A stretch of 64,000 bases of DNA, taken from Hyphomicrobiales bacterium. Its GTDB lineage: Bacteria; Pseudomonadota; Alphaproteobacteria; Rhizobiales; Beijerinckiaceae. Below the pieces are notes generated by a model that saw nothing but the letters and a program-made list of their open reading frames with translations, ran no database searches and was not told the DNA's origin. Within the stretch, counting starts at the first letter, position 1. Each line of letters opens with the position of its first letter. Made by a program: the position numbers and the translations under genes. The stretch lies in NCBI GenBank assembly GCA_027487245.1, contig JAIYDY010000002.1:1-64000 (forward strand), written 5' to 3'. Shown here in pieces: positions 10,710-18,416 of the stretch.

Positions 10710-11477
10710 TCAAACGGGGAGGAATGCCCGCTGTCGACAATCTGCACCCTGCACGGTCTCCACATCGGCGCCGTAGAGCGCCTTGAGCCGTTCCTCGATC
10801 AGCACCTCGCCGGGAACCCCGTCGATCAGCAGCCTGCCGCTTCCGAGCAACGCCACCCGGTCAGCATGCCGGAGTGCCTGGTTCGGGTCGTGCGTGGTGA
10901 ACAGCACCCCGAGCCCACGCCCGGTCAGGTCCTTGATCCGGCGCATGACCTTGCCCTGGTTGCCGAAGTCGAGGCTGGCGGTGGGCTCGTCCAGAACAAC
11001 GTAGCGCGGCTCTTGCGCCAGTGCGCGGGCGATGAGGACAAGCTGCCGTTCCCCGCCGGAAATCTGGGTGTAGGGCTGACCGGCAAGGTGGCCCACGCCG
11101 AGTTCCGCGAGCATGGTCTCGGCAACGGCCCGGTCGGCAGCCGAAGCTCCGGCGAACAAGCCCTGATGGGCGGTGCGCCCCATCAGCACCACGTCCCGCA
11201 CAGCGAAGGCAAAGGCACCGGCATGGGCCTGCGGCACGTAGCCGATCAGCCGCGCCCGCTCTGCGACCGACATCGCCGAGAGGGGGCGCCCCTCGAGCAG
11301 CACCTGGCCGTCATGAAGCGACAGAAGGCCCAGCATGGTCTTGAGCAGCGTGGTCTTGCCGCCACCATTCGGACCCAGCAGCGCCACTGCCTCGCCCGGC
11401 TTCACGATGAGCGAGACATCGCGGCCGATGGTGCGGCCAGGATAGCCGAAGCTCAGCCTCTCGGCCGCAAGCGTCAT
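10710..11477 (-). CDS. ABC transporter ATP-binding protein, FecE/MolC type
   Basis: A 255-residue ATPase with Walker A GPNGGGKTTLL, Q-loop YVPQAHAG, signature ISGGERQLVLIARA, Walker B YVVLDEPTASLD and H-loop TTHD. It powers the FecCD-type permease whose gene it overlaps by four bases (ATGA, 11474-11477). The open frame extends to 12557 only as a shadow of the permease. It is the last gene of the eight-gene Tup/Mol run. The FecE/BtuD subfamily serves siderophores, cobalamin or (MolC of Haemophilus) molybdate/tungstate; the context favours the oxyanion. Confidence 0.92.
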   Translation of the reverse strand: MTLAAERLSFGYPGRTIGRDVSLIVKPGEAVALLGPNGGGKTTLLKTMLGLLSLHDGQVLLEGRPLSAMSVAERARLIGYVPQAHAGAFAFAVRDVVLMGRTAHQGLFAGASAADRAVAETMLAELGVGHLAGQPYTQISGGERQLVLIARALAQEPRYVVLDEPTASLDFGNQGKVMRRIKDLTGRGLGVLFTTHDPNQALRHADRVALLGSGRLLIDGVPGEVLIEERLKALYGADVETVQGADCRQRAFLPV

Positions 11478-12523
11478 GTCCAGCTCTTCCGGGCGTTGAC
11501 GAGAAGCCAGATAAAGAAGGGCGTGCCGATCACGGCGGTGAGGATGCCGAGCGGGATCTCCACCTGCGCCGCCGAGCGGGCGAGCGTATCGATGAGGAGC
11601 AGATAGCCCCCGCCCATGATGGCCGCGGTCGGGATCAGCCTGCCGAAGTCCGGGCCGACGATGAACCGGGCGAGATGCGGCACGATCAGTCCGACCCAGC
11701 CGATGACGCCCGCCGCCGCGACGCTGGCCGCTGTCACCAGTGTCGCGGCTGCGACAATGGCAATGCGCAAGCGCCCGGTGGCGAGGCCGAGCGAGCGTGC
11801 CTCTTCTTCCGGCAGCGACATCACATTCATGCGCCAGCGCAGCGCGAACAACACGAGCGTGCCGGCCAGAACTGGCCCGAACAATGGCAGCAGGTCCGAG
11901 CGATCGGTGCCGGACAGCGAGCCAAGCAACCAGAACGTCATCGCCGGCAGCTGGTTGTAGGGGTCGGCGAGGTATTTCATCAGGCCAACGCCGGCGCCCA
12001 ACAACGAGCCGATCACGACGCCGGTCAGCACGAGCACGAGTACGGCATCGCCGCTCCGAACAGCGGAGCCGATGAGGTAGACCAGCGCCACCGCAAGCAA
12101 CCCGCCCGCGAAGGCGAGGCTCTGGATGCCGAAGATGCCAAGCGAAAAATAAATGCCGATTACGGCCCCGAGCGCCGCGCCGGACGATGCGCCCAGGATG
12201 TCCGGCGAGACGAGGGGATTGCGGAAAAGGCCCTGGAAGGCCGCACCAGCGACCGCCAGGGCAGCGCCGCACAGGATCGCGGCGATGACACGCGGTCCGC
12301 GGATGTTGAAGATCACCGCCTCGGCGGCAGGCGCGAGCCCGGACGGTTGCCCCACAAGCCTTGACCATAGCGCAAGGCCAAGATCGGCGAGGCTGACCGG
12401 GAAGCGCCCGACGGAAAAGGCGAGCATGATGCCGGCTAGCAGCAGCAACGTGGCCAGGCCCAGCCCGGAGACAAAACGGACAGCGCCTGTTCCGGCCGGC
12501 GCGGGAGCGGCCGCTTCGCTCAT
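11474..12523 (-). CDS. ABC transporter permease, FecCD/MolB family
   Basis: A 349-residue polytopic membrane protein of the FecCD/BtuC family, with about ten hydrophobic segments and family motifs such as VSPDILGASSGAALGAVIG and WVGLIVPHLARFIVGPDF. The start at 12523 (MSEAAAPAPAG) overlaps the stop of the binding-protein gene by four bases. The 45 residues available upstream do not resemble the family. It forms the import channel with the ATPase encoded next. Homologues carry iron-siderophores, heme, cobalamin or molybdate; no TonB receptor or siderophore gene is near. Confidence 0.92.
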   Translation of the reverse strand: MSEAAAPAPAGTGAVRFVSGLGLATLLLLAGIMLAFSVGRFPVSLADLGLALWSRLVGQPSGLAPAAEAVIFNIRGPRVIAAILCGAALAVAGAAFQGLFRNPLVSPDILGASSGAALGAVIGIYFSLGIFGIQSLAFAGGLLAVALVYLIGSAVRSGDAVLVLVLTGVVIGSLLGAGVGLMKYLADPYNQLPAMTFWLLGSLSGTDRSDLLPLFGPVLAGTLVLFALRWRMNVMSLPEEEARSLGLATGRLRIAIVAAATLVTAASVAAAGVIGWVGLIVPHLARFIVGPDFGRLIPTAAIMGGGYLLLIDTLARSAAQVEIPLGILTAVIGTPFFIWLLVNARKSWT

Positions 12524-13548
12524 CCCCGCCCTTCCAGCACGAAGGCGATTTGCGCATCGGTTGGCGTGCGGTGGTAGAACCGGGTGTAGAATTCGCGGGT
12601 CATGGCGTTGAGATCTTCGGGAAAAAGGTTCGGATAGAGCAGCTTTCCAAGCCACCACAAACCGGGAATGCGGTTGACCGAAGGCGGAAAGTCGACCCAG
12701 CCGAACGGCATCTTGGGCGACAGATGCACGCGCCGCTCACGCACGGCCCTCACGCTGGCCCAGGACGGATCGCTGCGGACGTTGGTGGCGAAATCCTGAT
12801 CGATGGTGATGATCACTTCCGGATCCCACGTCAACACCTGCTCGATCGACACCGTGGCGAGCCCGCCGCGCGTCTGGCCGGCGACGTTGACTGCGCCCAT
12901 GAACTCGATGGTCTCGACATTGATCGACCCGCCCAGCCCGGTATCGAGGCCGCGCGGCCCACGCGCGTAGTAGACGCGCGGGCGCCGGTCTTGCGGCACC
13001 GTCGCCACGCGGGACCGGCAGGTGCGGACCACATCCTCGCAGTAGCGCGCCAGTTCCTCGGCGCGCGCCTGCTCACCGGTGAGCAGACCATGGAGGCGGA
13101 AACTCTCGGCGATCTTGTCGAAGCGCCCGTCCAGCAGCGCGTAGGGGATGCCGGTCTGGGCCTGCACCCTGTCAGCGGTTTCGACGAAGGTGCGGGCGAC
13201 GGAGCCGACATCCAGGACAAGGTCCGGCTTCAATTGCAGCAGAACCTCCAGATTGGTGGTGTTGCCGCGCCCGGTCAGGCGGCCAAGCTCAGGACGCGTG
13301 CCAACCTCCGGATCAAGGAAGACCAGTTCAGAGCCGCGATTGGCGCGCGGCCAGCCGAGGAGCGAGCTGGGCTGCAGGGTATAGTGCTTGATCGCGGCTG
13401 GCGGCCCTGCCGGGAACACGCGCTCTGTCTTTGCCGGCACCATCACACTGCGCCCGGCTCCGTCAGTCATGGTTGCCGCGCGGGCGATATGCGGCATCGC
13501 GATGGTTGCAGGCACAGCGGCCAGCAGCGCGCGGCGGGAAAGGATCAT
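12520..13548 (-). CDS. Class III periplasmic substrate-binding protein, MolA/FecB-like
   Basis: A 342-residue secreted protein. The N-terminus MILSRRALLAAVPATIA carries a twin-arginine pair before the hydrophobic stretch, so export may be Tat-dependent, with cleavage near ARAA. The helical-backbone type binding fold shows LEVLLQLKPDLVLDVG, GLGGSINVETIEFMGAVNVA, SIEQVLTWDPEVIITIDQDF and the tail DFPPSVNRIPGLWWLGKLLYP. This tail and the two-lobe pattern are typical of FecB/BtuF/MolA-like proteins. Genes overlap on both sides by four bases (TrmO-like and permease). The ligand is inferred as molybdate or tungstate from the adjoining Tup genes; cobalamin or a chelated metal remains possible. Confidence 0.85.
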   Translation of the reverse strand: MILSRRALLAAVPATIAMPHIARAATMTDGAGRSVMVPAKTERVFPAGPPAAIKHYTLQPSSLLGWPRANRGSELVFLDPEVGTRPELGRLTGRGNTTNLEVLLQLKPDLVLDVGSVARTFVETADRVQAQTGIPYALLDGRFDKIAESFRLHGLLTGEQARAEELARYCEDVVRTCRSRVATVPQDRRPRVYYARGPRGLDTGLGGSINVETIEFMGAVNVAGQTRGGLATVSIEQVLTWDPEVIITIDQDFATNVRSDPSWASVRAVRERRVHLSPKMPFGWVDFPPSVNRIPGLWWLGKLLYPNLFPEDLNAMTREFYTRFYHRTPTDAQIAFVLEGRG

Positions 13549-14066
13549 GTCGCGCTCCCCCTGGATCCCTCCACCTCGCTGCGTATCGCTTCGCCCGGTC
13601 CGGGCGGCGCGACCGGTGAATAGCCGCAGCGGTCGGGCTTGAGGTCAATGAGGGGGGTGCCGTCGAGGCAATCGAGTCCGCGCACCAGCACGGCGCCATT
13701 CTCCACCGAGACCAGTTCGCACAGAGAGGTCGCGACCGGATTGGGCCGGACCGGCGAGCGCAAGGCGAATGTGCCGAATGTGTCGCTGTTCGACTTAGGG
13801 CTTTGCAGAATCAGGTCGCGCCGCGCGTGGTGCATCCAGTAGAGCACCTCGACCCTCGCAAATCGGTCGAGGCCTTTCAGGGCCGGCTTCCAGGGATCGG
13901 CGATCTCGATCCGGCAGATCGGACCGTCAGGTTTGCCCTGACGCGGACAATCATCCCGCGTCAGGTAAGGTGTCCGGATGACACCGATGAACACGACCCG
14001 CGCGTCGATCCGGTCAGGCAGTTCCGCCTCCATCTCGCCAGGGCGTGTCGCATCATGCTGGCTCAT
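13545..14066 (-). CDS. TrmO/TsaA (VirR)-like putative SAM-dependent methyltransferase
   Basis: A 173-residue single-domain member of the TsaA/TrmO fold. The conserved core is FGTFALRSPVRPNPVATSL and then LVRGLDCLDGTPLIDLKP, which carry the family signatures RSPxRPNPxxxS and DxxDGTPxxDxKP. The E. coli member TrmO N6-methylates t6A37 of tRNA-Thr and has an extra C-terminal domain that is absent here. The stop overlaps the start of the MolA-like gene by four bases, so it is translationally coupled to metal transport genes. A role linked to transport or cofactor chemistry is inferred; a tRNA role is the alternative. Confidence 0.85.
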   Translation of the reverse strand: MSQHDATRPGEMEAELPDRIDARVVFIGVIRTPYLTRDDCPRQGKPDGPICRIEIADPWKPALKGLDRFARVEVLYWMHHARRDLILQSPKSNSDTFGTFALRSPVRPNPVATSLCELVSVENGAVLVRGLDCLDGTPLIDLKPDRCGYSPVAPPGPGEAIRSEVEGSRGSAT

Positions 14067-14120
14067 CTCAGCGATCCATACCGTTCATGACAGCGCCCGC
14101 CGATCGTCATGGCCTTCTCC

Positions 14121-15014
14121 TCATTGGTCGAACGGCCACCGCTCGCGCGAGACGCGGGCATCATTATACATCGCCTCGCCGTAACGGTCCTTGCCATACA
14201 CCCGCAACAAATTCTGGATGTCCTCGGACATCAGATGCGCAAGAAACCGCTCGGCGAGCGGCGTGCCCGGCGTCGGGTCCTTGAGCCACAGCGTATGGTA
14301 GGGGTTCATCAGCACCTGCCCGCCCCGGAACAGGACCTTCAAGCCCGGCAGTTCCTTGCGTTCCGCCACGAAGGTGGAGCTGTCGGTGAGGAAATAGGCC
14401 CCTTCGGTGTTGGCACGCTTGAGGCTCGCAGTCATGAAGTCGCGGGTCGGGATCAGCCAGTCGCCCTTCGGCTCGAGGCCGGCGAGTTTCCAGATCTCCA
14501 TCTCCTTCTGGTGCGTGCCGGAGTTGTCGGCACGCGTCACCTTCTTCGCCTTGGCCGCCTCAATCCGGCGAAAGGCTTCGACCGCATCCTTTGCATCCGC
14601 GATCTTTGCCGGGTCATTCGCAGGCCCCACGATCCAGAACTCGTTGGAGCCAATCAGTTGCCGCCCGGTCGCCCAGCCTTCCGACAGGGCGCGCCGTTCG
14701 GCCGGCGGCGCATGAGCCAGCACCATGTCGACCTTGCGCTCCTTGAGCAGGTTCATGGCCTGGCCGGAACCGGCCCGGAACCAGATCACGGAGGCGTCAT
14801 TTCGCCGAGCGAAGTCAGTGGAAATCGCTTCCAGGAGCCCAAGTTCCCCAGGGCTTCCGGTGGCAATCCGAAGCTGATTGGGGCCTGTGCCCCAGACAGC
14901 CGCCGGGCGAGGTTCCCCGGCGGGAGCGGGGGCCTGCGCCAGGGTGCCCGACAACATCACAGCAGAAGACACGGCGAATGCGACCATCACGGTGAGCGCG
15001 CTACGTCGGTTCAC
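14121..15014 (-). CDS. Second TupA-like extracytoplasmic binding protein (divergent paralogue)
   Basis: A 297-residue secreted PBP-like protein with a signal peptide (VNRRSALTVMVAFAVSS, cleavage near LAQA). GTG at 15014 lies one base after the stop of the upstream tupA (TGA-G-GTG), implying coupled translation. Shared features with TupA are a D-x-V-x-x-H-A motif (VDMVLAHAPPAE), R-x-D-x-SGTH (RADNSGTHQKEMEIWKLAG) and an anion-site-like FRAGSGQAM. The TTSTTDSG anion loop of true TupA is replaced by ATGSPGELG, so ligand preference may differ. Only one permease/ATPase pair is present for the two binding proteins. Confidence 0.85.
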   Translation of the reverse strand: MNRRSALTVMVAFAVSSAVMLSGTLAQAPAPAGEPRPAAVWGTGPNQLRIATGSPGELGLLEAISTDFARRNDASVIWFRAGSGQAMNLLKERKVDMVLAHAPPAERRALSEGWATGRQLIGSNEFWIVGPANDPAKIADAKDAVEAFRRIEAAKAKKVTRADNSGTHQKEMEIWKLAGLEPKGDWLIPTRDFMTASLKRANTEGAYFLTDSSTFVAERKELPGLKVLFRGGQVLMNPYHTLWLKDPTPGTPLAERFLAHLMSEDIQNLLRVYGKDRYGEAMYNDARVSRERWPFDQ

Positions 15015-15015
15015 C

Positions 15016-15894
15016 TCAGACCCCCGGCTGTGTGGCATTGGGGAAAAACAGCTGTTCGCCGTTGATCTTGTAGTCGGCAACGGACTTCTGGCCTTCGGGT
15101 CCGACAAGCCAGTCGATGAAGGCCTGGCCATCAGCCTTCTTGACATGGGTGTGCTTCGCCGGATTGACGAGGATGACGCCGTACTGGTTGAACAGTCGGC
15201 GGTCTCCTTCGACGACAATTTCCAGATCGCCACGGTTCTTGAAGTTGATCCAGGTGGCGCGGTCTGACAGCACATAGGCGTTCATCGCGCCCGATGTGTT
15301 GAGCGCCGCGCCCATGCCCTGGCCAATCTCGCGATACCACGGCCCCTTGGCCTGTTCGATCTCGACGCCGGCCACTTTCCACAGGTTGAGTTCAGCCGCA
15401 TGGGTGCCGGACTTGTCGCCGCGCGAGACGAACGGGGCAGCCTTGGCCTGGATGGCCTTCAGCGCGGCGGCGATGTCCTTCGATCCCTTGATGCCGGCAG
15501 GGTCGGATTTCGGCCCGATCAGCACGAAGTCGTTGTACATCACCGGCTTGCGCTCGACGCCGAAGCCGTCCTCGACGAACTTCACCTCCTGCGCGCGGGC
15601 ATGCACGAACACCACGTCGGCATCGCCGCGGCGGCCGGTGTCCAGCGCCTGTCCCGTGCCCTGGCTGACGACGCGAACCTCGATGCCGCTCTTTGCCTTG
15701 AAGGCCGGGAGCAGGTGGTTGAACAGGCCCGAATCCGTGGTCGATGTCGTCGACGACACCGTGATGAAGCGCGTTTGGGCAGCCGGCGCTGCGGTCTGGG
15801 CTGGCGGCGGGGCCGTGAGCGTGGCCTGAGCCAGCACCGAGGATGTCAGGGCGAGGCCGAAGCCCAAGGCCAGAAGGCTGCGTTTGGTCAACAT
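15016..15894 (-). CDS. tupA: Tungstate ABC transporter substrate-binding protein
   Basis: A 292-residue periplasmic protein with a Sec signal peptide (MLTKRSLLALGFGLALTSS, cleavage near VLAQA). The mature part shows the TupA hallmark VSSTTSTTDSGLFNHLLP, followed by GTGQALDTGRRGDADVVFVHA and RGDKSGTHAAELNLW. TupA binds tungstate very tightly and delivers it to TupBC; some homologues also take molybdate. ATG at 15894 is preceded by GGAGGAA and lies 31 bases after the ATPase gene. This gives strong family-level support for an oxyanion role of the whole run. Confidence 0.93.
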   Translation of the reverse strand: MLTKRSLLALGFGLALTSSVLAQATLTAPPPAQTAAPAAQTRFITVSSTTSTTDSGLFNHLLPAFKAKSGIEVRVVSQGTGQALDTGRRGDADVVFVHARAQEVKFVEDGFGVERKPVMYNDFVLIGPKSDPAGIKGSKDIAAALKAIQAKAAPFVSRGDKSGTHAAELNLWKVAGVEIEQAKGPWYREIGQGMGAALNTSGAMNAYVLSDRATWINFKNRGDLEIVVEGDRRLFNQYGVILVNPAKHTHVKKADGQAFIDWLVGPEGQKSVADYKINGEQLFFPNATQPGV

Positions 15895-15925
15895 GGTCGT
15901 ATTCCTCCGTTGTTTTGGATCGCGG

Positions 15926-16642
15926 TCACCAGAGCAGGTCTCCGGCGATGAAGGCGCGGGCATCCGCCGAGGCTTTGCCCGCAAAGACGATTTCGGTCGG
16001 CGCGTCGTCGATCAGACGCCCGCGGTTGAGGAACAGGATGCGCTGGCTCAGCCGCCGGGCCTGCCCAAGGTCATGGGTGGTCATCAGGATGGTCATGCCT
16101 TCAGCAGCCAGCGCTGCGATGACCTCCTCGATCTGCCGGGTCGCGCCGGGATCGAGCTGCGAGGAGGGTTCATCGAGGAACAGCACCTCCGGCTCCAGCG
16201 CCCAGGCCCGCGCGATGGCGAGGCGCTGCTGCTCGCCGCCGGACATCAGCCGCGCCGGGCGCTCTGCCAGCGCCGCCAGCCCGAAACGGGCGAGAGCGGT
16301 GTCAGCCCGCGACGATGCATCCGCCACGCCCACGGCACCCAGCGCGTGCCTGATGTTGGCCCGGGCCGAGCGGCGCAGCATCACCGGGCGCTGGAAGACC
16401 ATGGCATGCCGATGGCGGCCGTTTTGGGCCTGCCAGCGAATCGTGCCCGCGCTCGGCTTCAGCAATCCATGGCAGAGCCGCAAGGTGAGCGATTTGCCTG
16501 CACCGTTCGGGCCGATGATGGCGGTGACGCCACCCTTGGGCAGCACGAAGCTGACATCATCGACCAGGCGCTTGCCATCCGCTTCGAAGGACAGCTCCTG
16601 AACCGAGAGCGGCAAGATGCTTGCGATATCACGCATGGCCAT
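15926..16642 (-). CDS. tupC: Tungstate ABC transporter ATP-binding protein
   Basis: A 238-residue ATPase with Walker A GPNGAGKSLTLRLCHG, Q-loop MVFQRPVMLRRSA, signature MSGGEQQRLAIARA, Walker B VLFLDEPSSQLD and H-loop TTHDLGQARRL. The first ATG (16642) overlaps the last base of the tupB stop (TGATG). The Walker A serine variant GKSLTL and the VFQ-PVMLRRS pattern are common in TupC proteins. It pairs with TupB and precedes the tupA genes. Confidence 0.93.
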   Translation of the reverse strand: MAMRDIASILPLSVQELSFEADGKRLVDDVSFVLPKGGVTAIIGPNGAGKSLTLRLCHGLLKPSAGTIRWQAQNGRHRHAMVFQRPVMLRRSARANIRHALGAVGVADASSRADTALARFGLAALAERPARLMSGGEQQRLAIARAWALEPEVLFLDEPSSQLDPGATRQIEEVIAALAAEGMTILMTTHDLGQARRLSQRILFLNRGRLIDDAPTEIVFAGKASADARAFIAGDLLW

Positions 16643-17343
16643 CACCCCGCGAACCGCGCGCCAATGCGGCTCGCGCCATAGGCGGCAGCATTGATGGCCA
16701 GCGTCAGCGCGATCAGGACCAGACCCAGGCCCAGAGCCAGCGGCAGGTCGCCCTTGGAGGTCTCCAGCGCGATCGACGTTGTCATGGTTCGCGTGTAGCC
16801 GGCGATGTTGCCGCCAACGATCAGCACCGCGCCAACCTCGGCGCTGGCGCGCCCGAAGCCGGCCAGCAAGCCTGTCGCCAGGGCAAAACGTCCATCCCAC
16901 AGCAAGGTCGGGATCGCCCGCCAGCCCGTGAGGCCAAGCGACGTGAGATGCTCCCGGTACTCGCTCCACAAGTCTTCGATGGTCCCGCGCGTCAGCGCAA
17001 TGACGATGGGCAGCACCAGCAAGGTCTGCGCGATGACCATCGCCGTCGGCGAGAACAGCCATCCCAGCGATCCAAACGGGCCGGACCGTGACAACGCGAG
17101 GAACACGATCAGCCCCGCAACGACGGGCGGCAGGCCCATCAGCCCGTTGACCAGCACGATCAGCGCCGAGCGGCCCGGAAAGCGCGCCACGGCCAGAAGC
17201 GCGCCCAAAGGCAACCCGATCAGCGCGGCGAGCAACACCGCCGTCAGCGTGACACGCAGCGACAGCCCGACGATCTGCAGGAATTGCGGATCGAGGCCGA
17301 CGATCAGCCCGAAGGCGGCTGCGAAGGTGCTTGAGATGTCCAT
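16642..17343 (-). CDS. tupB: Tungstate ABC transporter permease
   Basis: A 233-residue membrane protein with about five or six hydrophobic segments and a binding-protein-dependent transport loop, SLGLTGWRAIPTLLWDGRFALATGLLAGFGRASAEVG (EAA-type region, residues about 135-170), typical of TupB/ModB-like permeases. The ATG at 17343 starts the minus-strand eight-gene run. A promoter-like pair lies 35-62 bases upstream. Confidence 0.93.
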   Translation of the reverse strand: MDISSTFAAAFGLIVGLDPQFLQIVGLSLRVTLTAVLLAALIGLPLGALLAVARFPGRSALIVLVNGLMGLPPVVAGLIVFLALSRSGPFGSLGWLFSPTAMVIAQTLLVLPIVIALTRGTIEDLWSEYREHLTSLGLTGWRAIPTLLWDGRFALATGLLAGFGRASAEVGAVLIVGGNIAGYTRTMTTSIALETSKGDLPLALGLGLVLIALTLAINAAAYGASRIGARFAG

Positions 17344-17374
17344 CTGTCCCGGGAATGCTGGAATTCTGACTGGC

Positions 17375-17405
17375 TTTCTTATGGATTTTCCTTACAAAGA
17401 TTCAA
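17375..17405 (-). promoter_or_regulatory. tupB promoter with possible operator repeats
   Basis: On the minus strand TTGAAT (17400-17405) and CATAAG (17378-17383) are spaced by 16 bases, a reasonable sigma-70 type -35/-10 pair ahead of tupB. Two direct repeats on the plus strand, TTTCTTA (17375-17381) and TTTCCTTA (17387-17394), are one helical turn apart and cover the -10 and spacer. They could be the operator of the divergently encoded regulator. Activity is not demonstrated. Confidence 0.4.
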
Positions 17406-17441
17406 GTTCGGAATTCATGCAGCCAAAAGCAGTCAAACGAC

Positions 17442-18338
17442 ATGGATACCTATCTCAGCACCGAAGCGGCCGCTGCCTATCTCGGCATCAAGGAGCGCAA
17501 GCTCTACGAGCTGGTCGCCAACGGGGCCGTGCCCTGCTCGAAGGTCACGGGCAAATGGCTGTTTCCGCGCGCCGCGCTGGATCGCTGGGTCGAGGCGGGC
17601 CTCGCCCATCCGGACGGTTTCACGCCGCTGGCTCCACCGTCGATCATCGGCGGCAGCCATGATCCGCTGCTGGAATGGGCTGTGCGGCGCTCGGCCTGCG
17701 GGCTTGCCCTGCTCAGCGAAGGATCCACGGCGGGGCTTGACCGGCTTGACCGCAACGAGGTCGCCATGGCGGCGATCCACATCCACGGCCAGAGCCCGGG
17801 GGAGGAGCCAGACGACGACGCCAACATCGCGGCGGTGAAGGCCCATGCCCGGCTGAAAGATGCGGTGATCATCGTTTTCGCCCGCCGTGAACAGGGTCTG
17901 CTGACCTCACCGGGCAATCCGCTGAAGCTGGCAAAGCTCGGTGACATCGCGATGACGCGGGCCCGGCTCGGGGTTCGTCAGGGCGGCGCAGGTGCCCAGT
18001 TGCTGCTGGATCGGCTGGCGACGTCATCCAGCCTCACGCTCGACGCCTTCAACAGGATCGGTGAGCCGTTCGCGACGGGTCAGGACCTCGCCTTCGCCAT
18101 CCGGGCAGGCGAGATCGATTGCGGCGTCGCCACCCGCGCGACTGCGGTCTCGAACGGCCTCGGGTTTGTGCCGCTCGCCTCGGAGCGCTTCGATCTGGTC
18201 ATGCGTCGCCGCACCTATTTCGAGACGGCGGCGCAGAAACTCCTGGCCCTGATGCGCGGGCCGGAGTTCCGCCGCCATGCTGAGTTGCTGACCGGCTATG
18301 ATGTAGCGGATGCCGGAAGCGTCCGCTTCAACAGCTGA
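17442..18338 (+). CDS. One-component regulator: excisionase-like HTH plus PBP-like sensor domain
   Basis: A 298-residue protein. Residues 1-52 form an excisionase/MerR-like winged DNA-binding domain (STEAAAAYLGIKERKLYELV, then VTGKWLFPRAALDRWVEAG). Residues about 68-290 resemble a periplasmic-binding-protein fold without a signal peptide (RQGGAGAQLLLDRL, GQDLAFAIRAGEIDCGVATRA), as in regulators of molybdate/tungstate uptake. It is divergent from tupB with 98 bases between them. The inferred role is a cytoplasmic oxyanion sensor controlling the locus. No clear ribosome binding site precedes the ATG. Confidence 0.85.
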   Translation: MDTYLSTEAAAAYLGIKERKLYELVANGAVPCSKVTGKWLFPRAALDRWVEAGLAHPDGFTPLAPPSIIGGSHDPLLEWAVRRSACGLALLSEGSTAGLDRLDRNEVAMAAIHIHGQSPGEEPDDDANIAAVKAHARLKDAVIIVFARREQGLLTSPGNPLKLAKLGDIAMTRARLGVRQGGAGAQLLLDRLATSSSLTLDAFNRIGEPFATGQDLAFAIRAGEIDCGVATRATAVSNGLGFVPLASERFDLVMRRRTYFETAAQKLLALMRGPEFRRHAELLTGYDVADAGSVRFNS

Positions 18339-18416
18339 ACGCCCGGAGGGCTGCGCCTCGCCCTTGTCGAGGGCGCGTGCAGACGCGTGGCAGCCGGCGG
18401 CCGTTGGCCATCCCTG

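Noticed and set aside
10710-12557. 615-residue fusion of a long N-terminal part with the FecE-type ATPase
   Set aside because: The N-terminal 360 residues are an out-of-frame reading of the permease gene; the ATG at 11477 gives the full ATPase.
18339-18416. GC hairpin GCCCT/AGGGC after the regulator gene as a terminator
   Set aside because: Short stem and no T tract; likely chance in GC-rich sequence.
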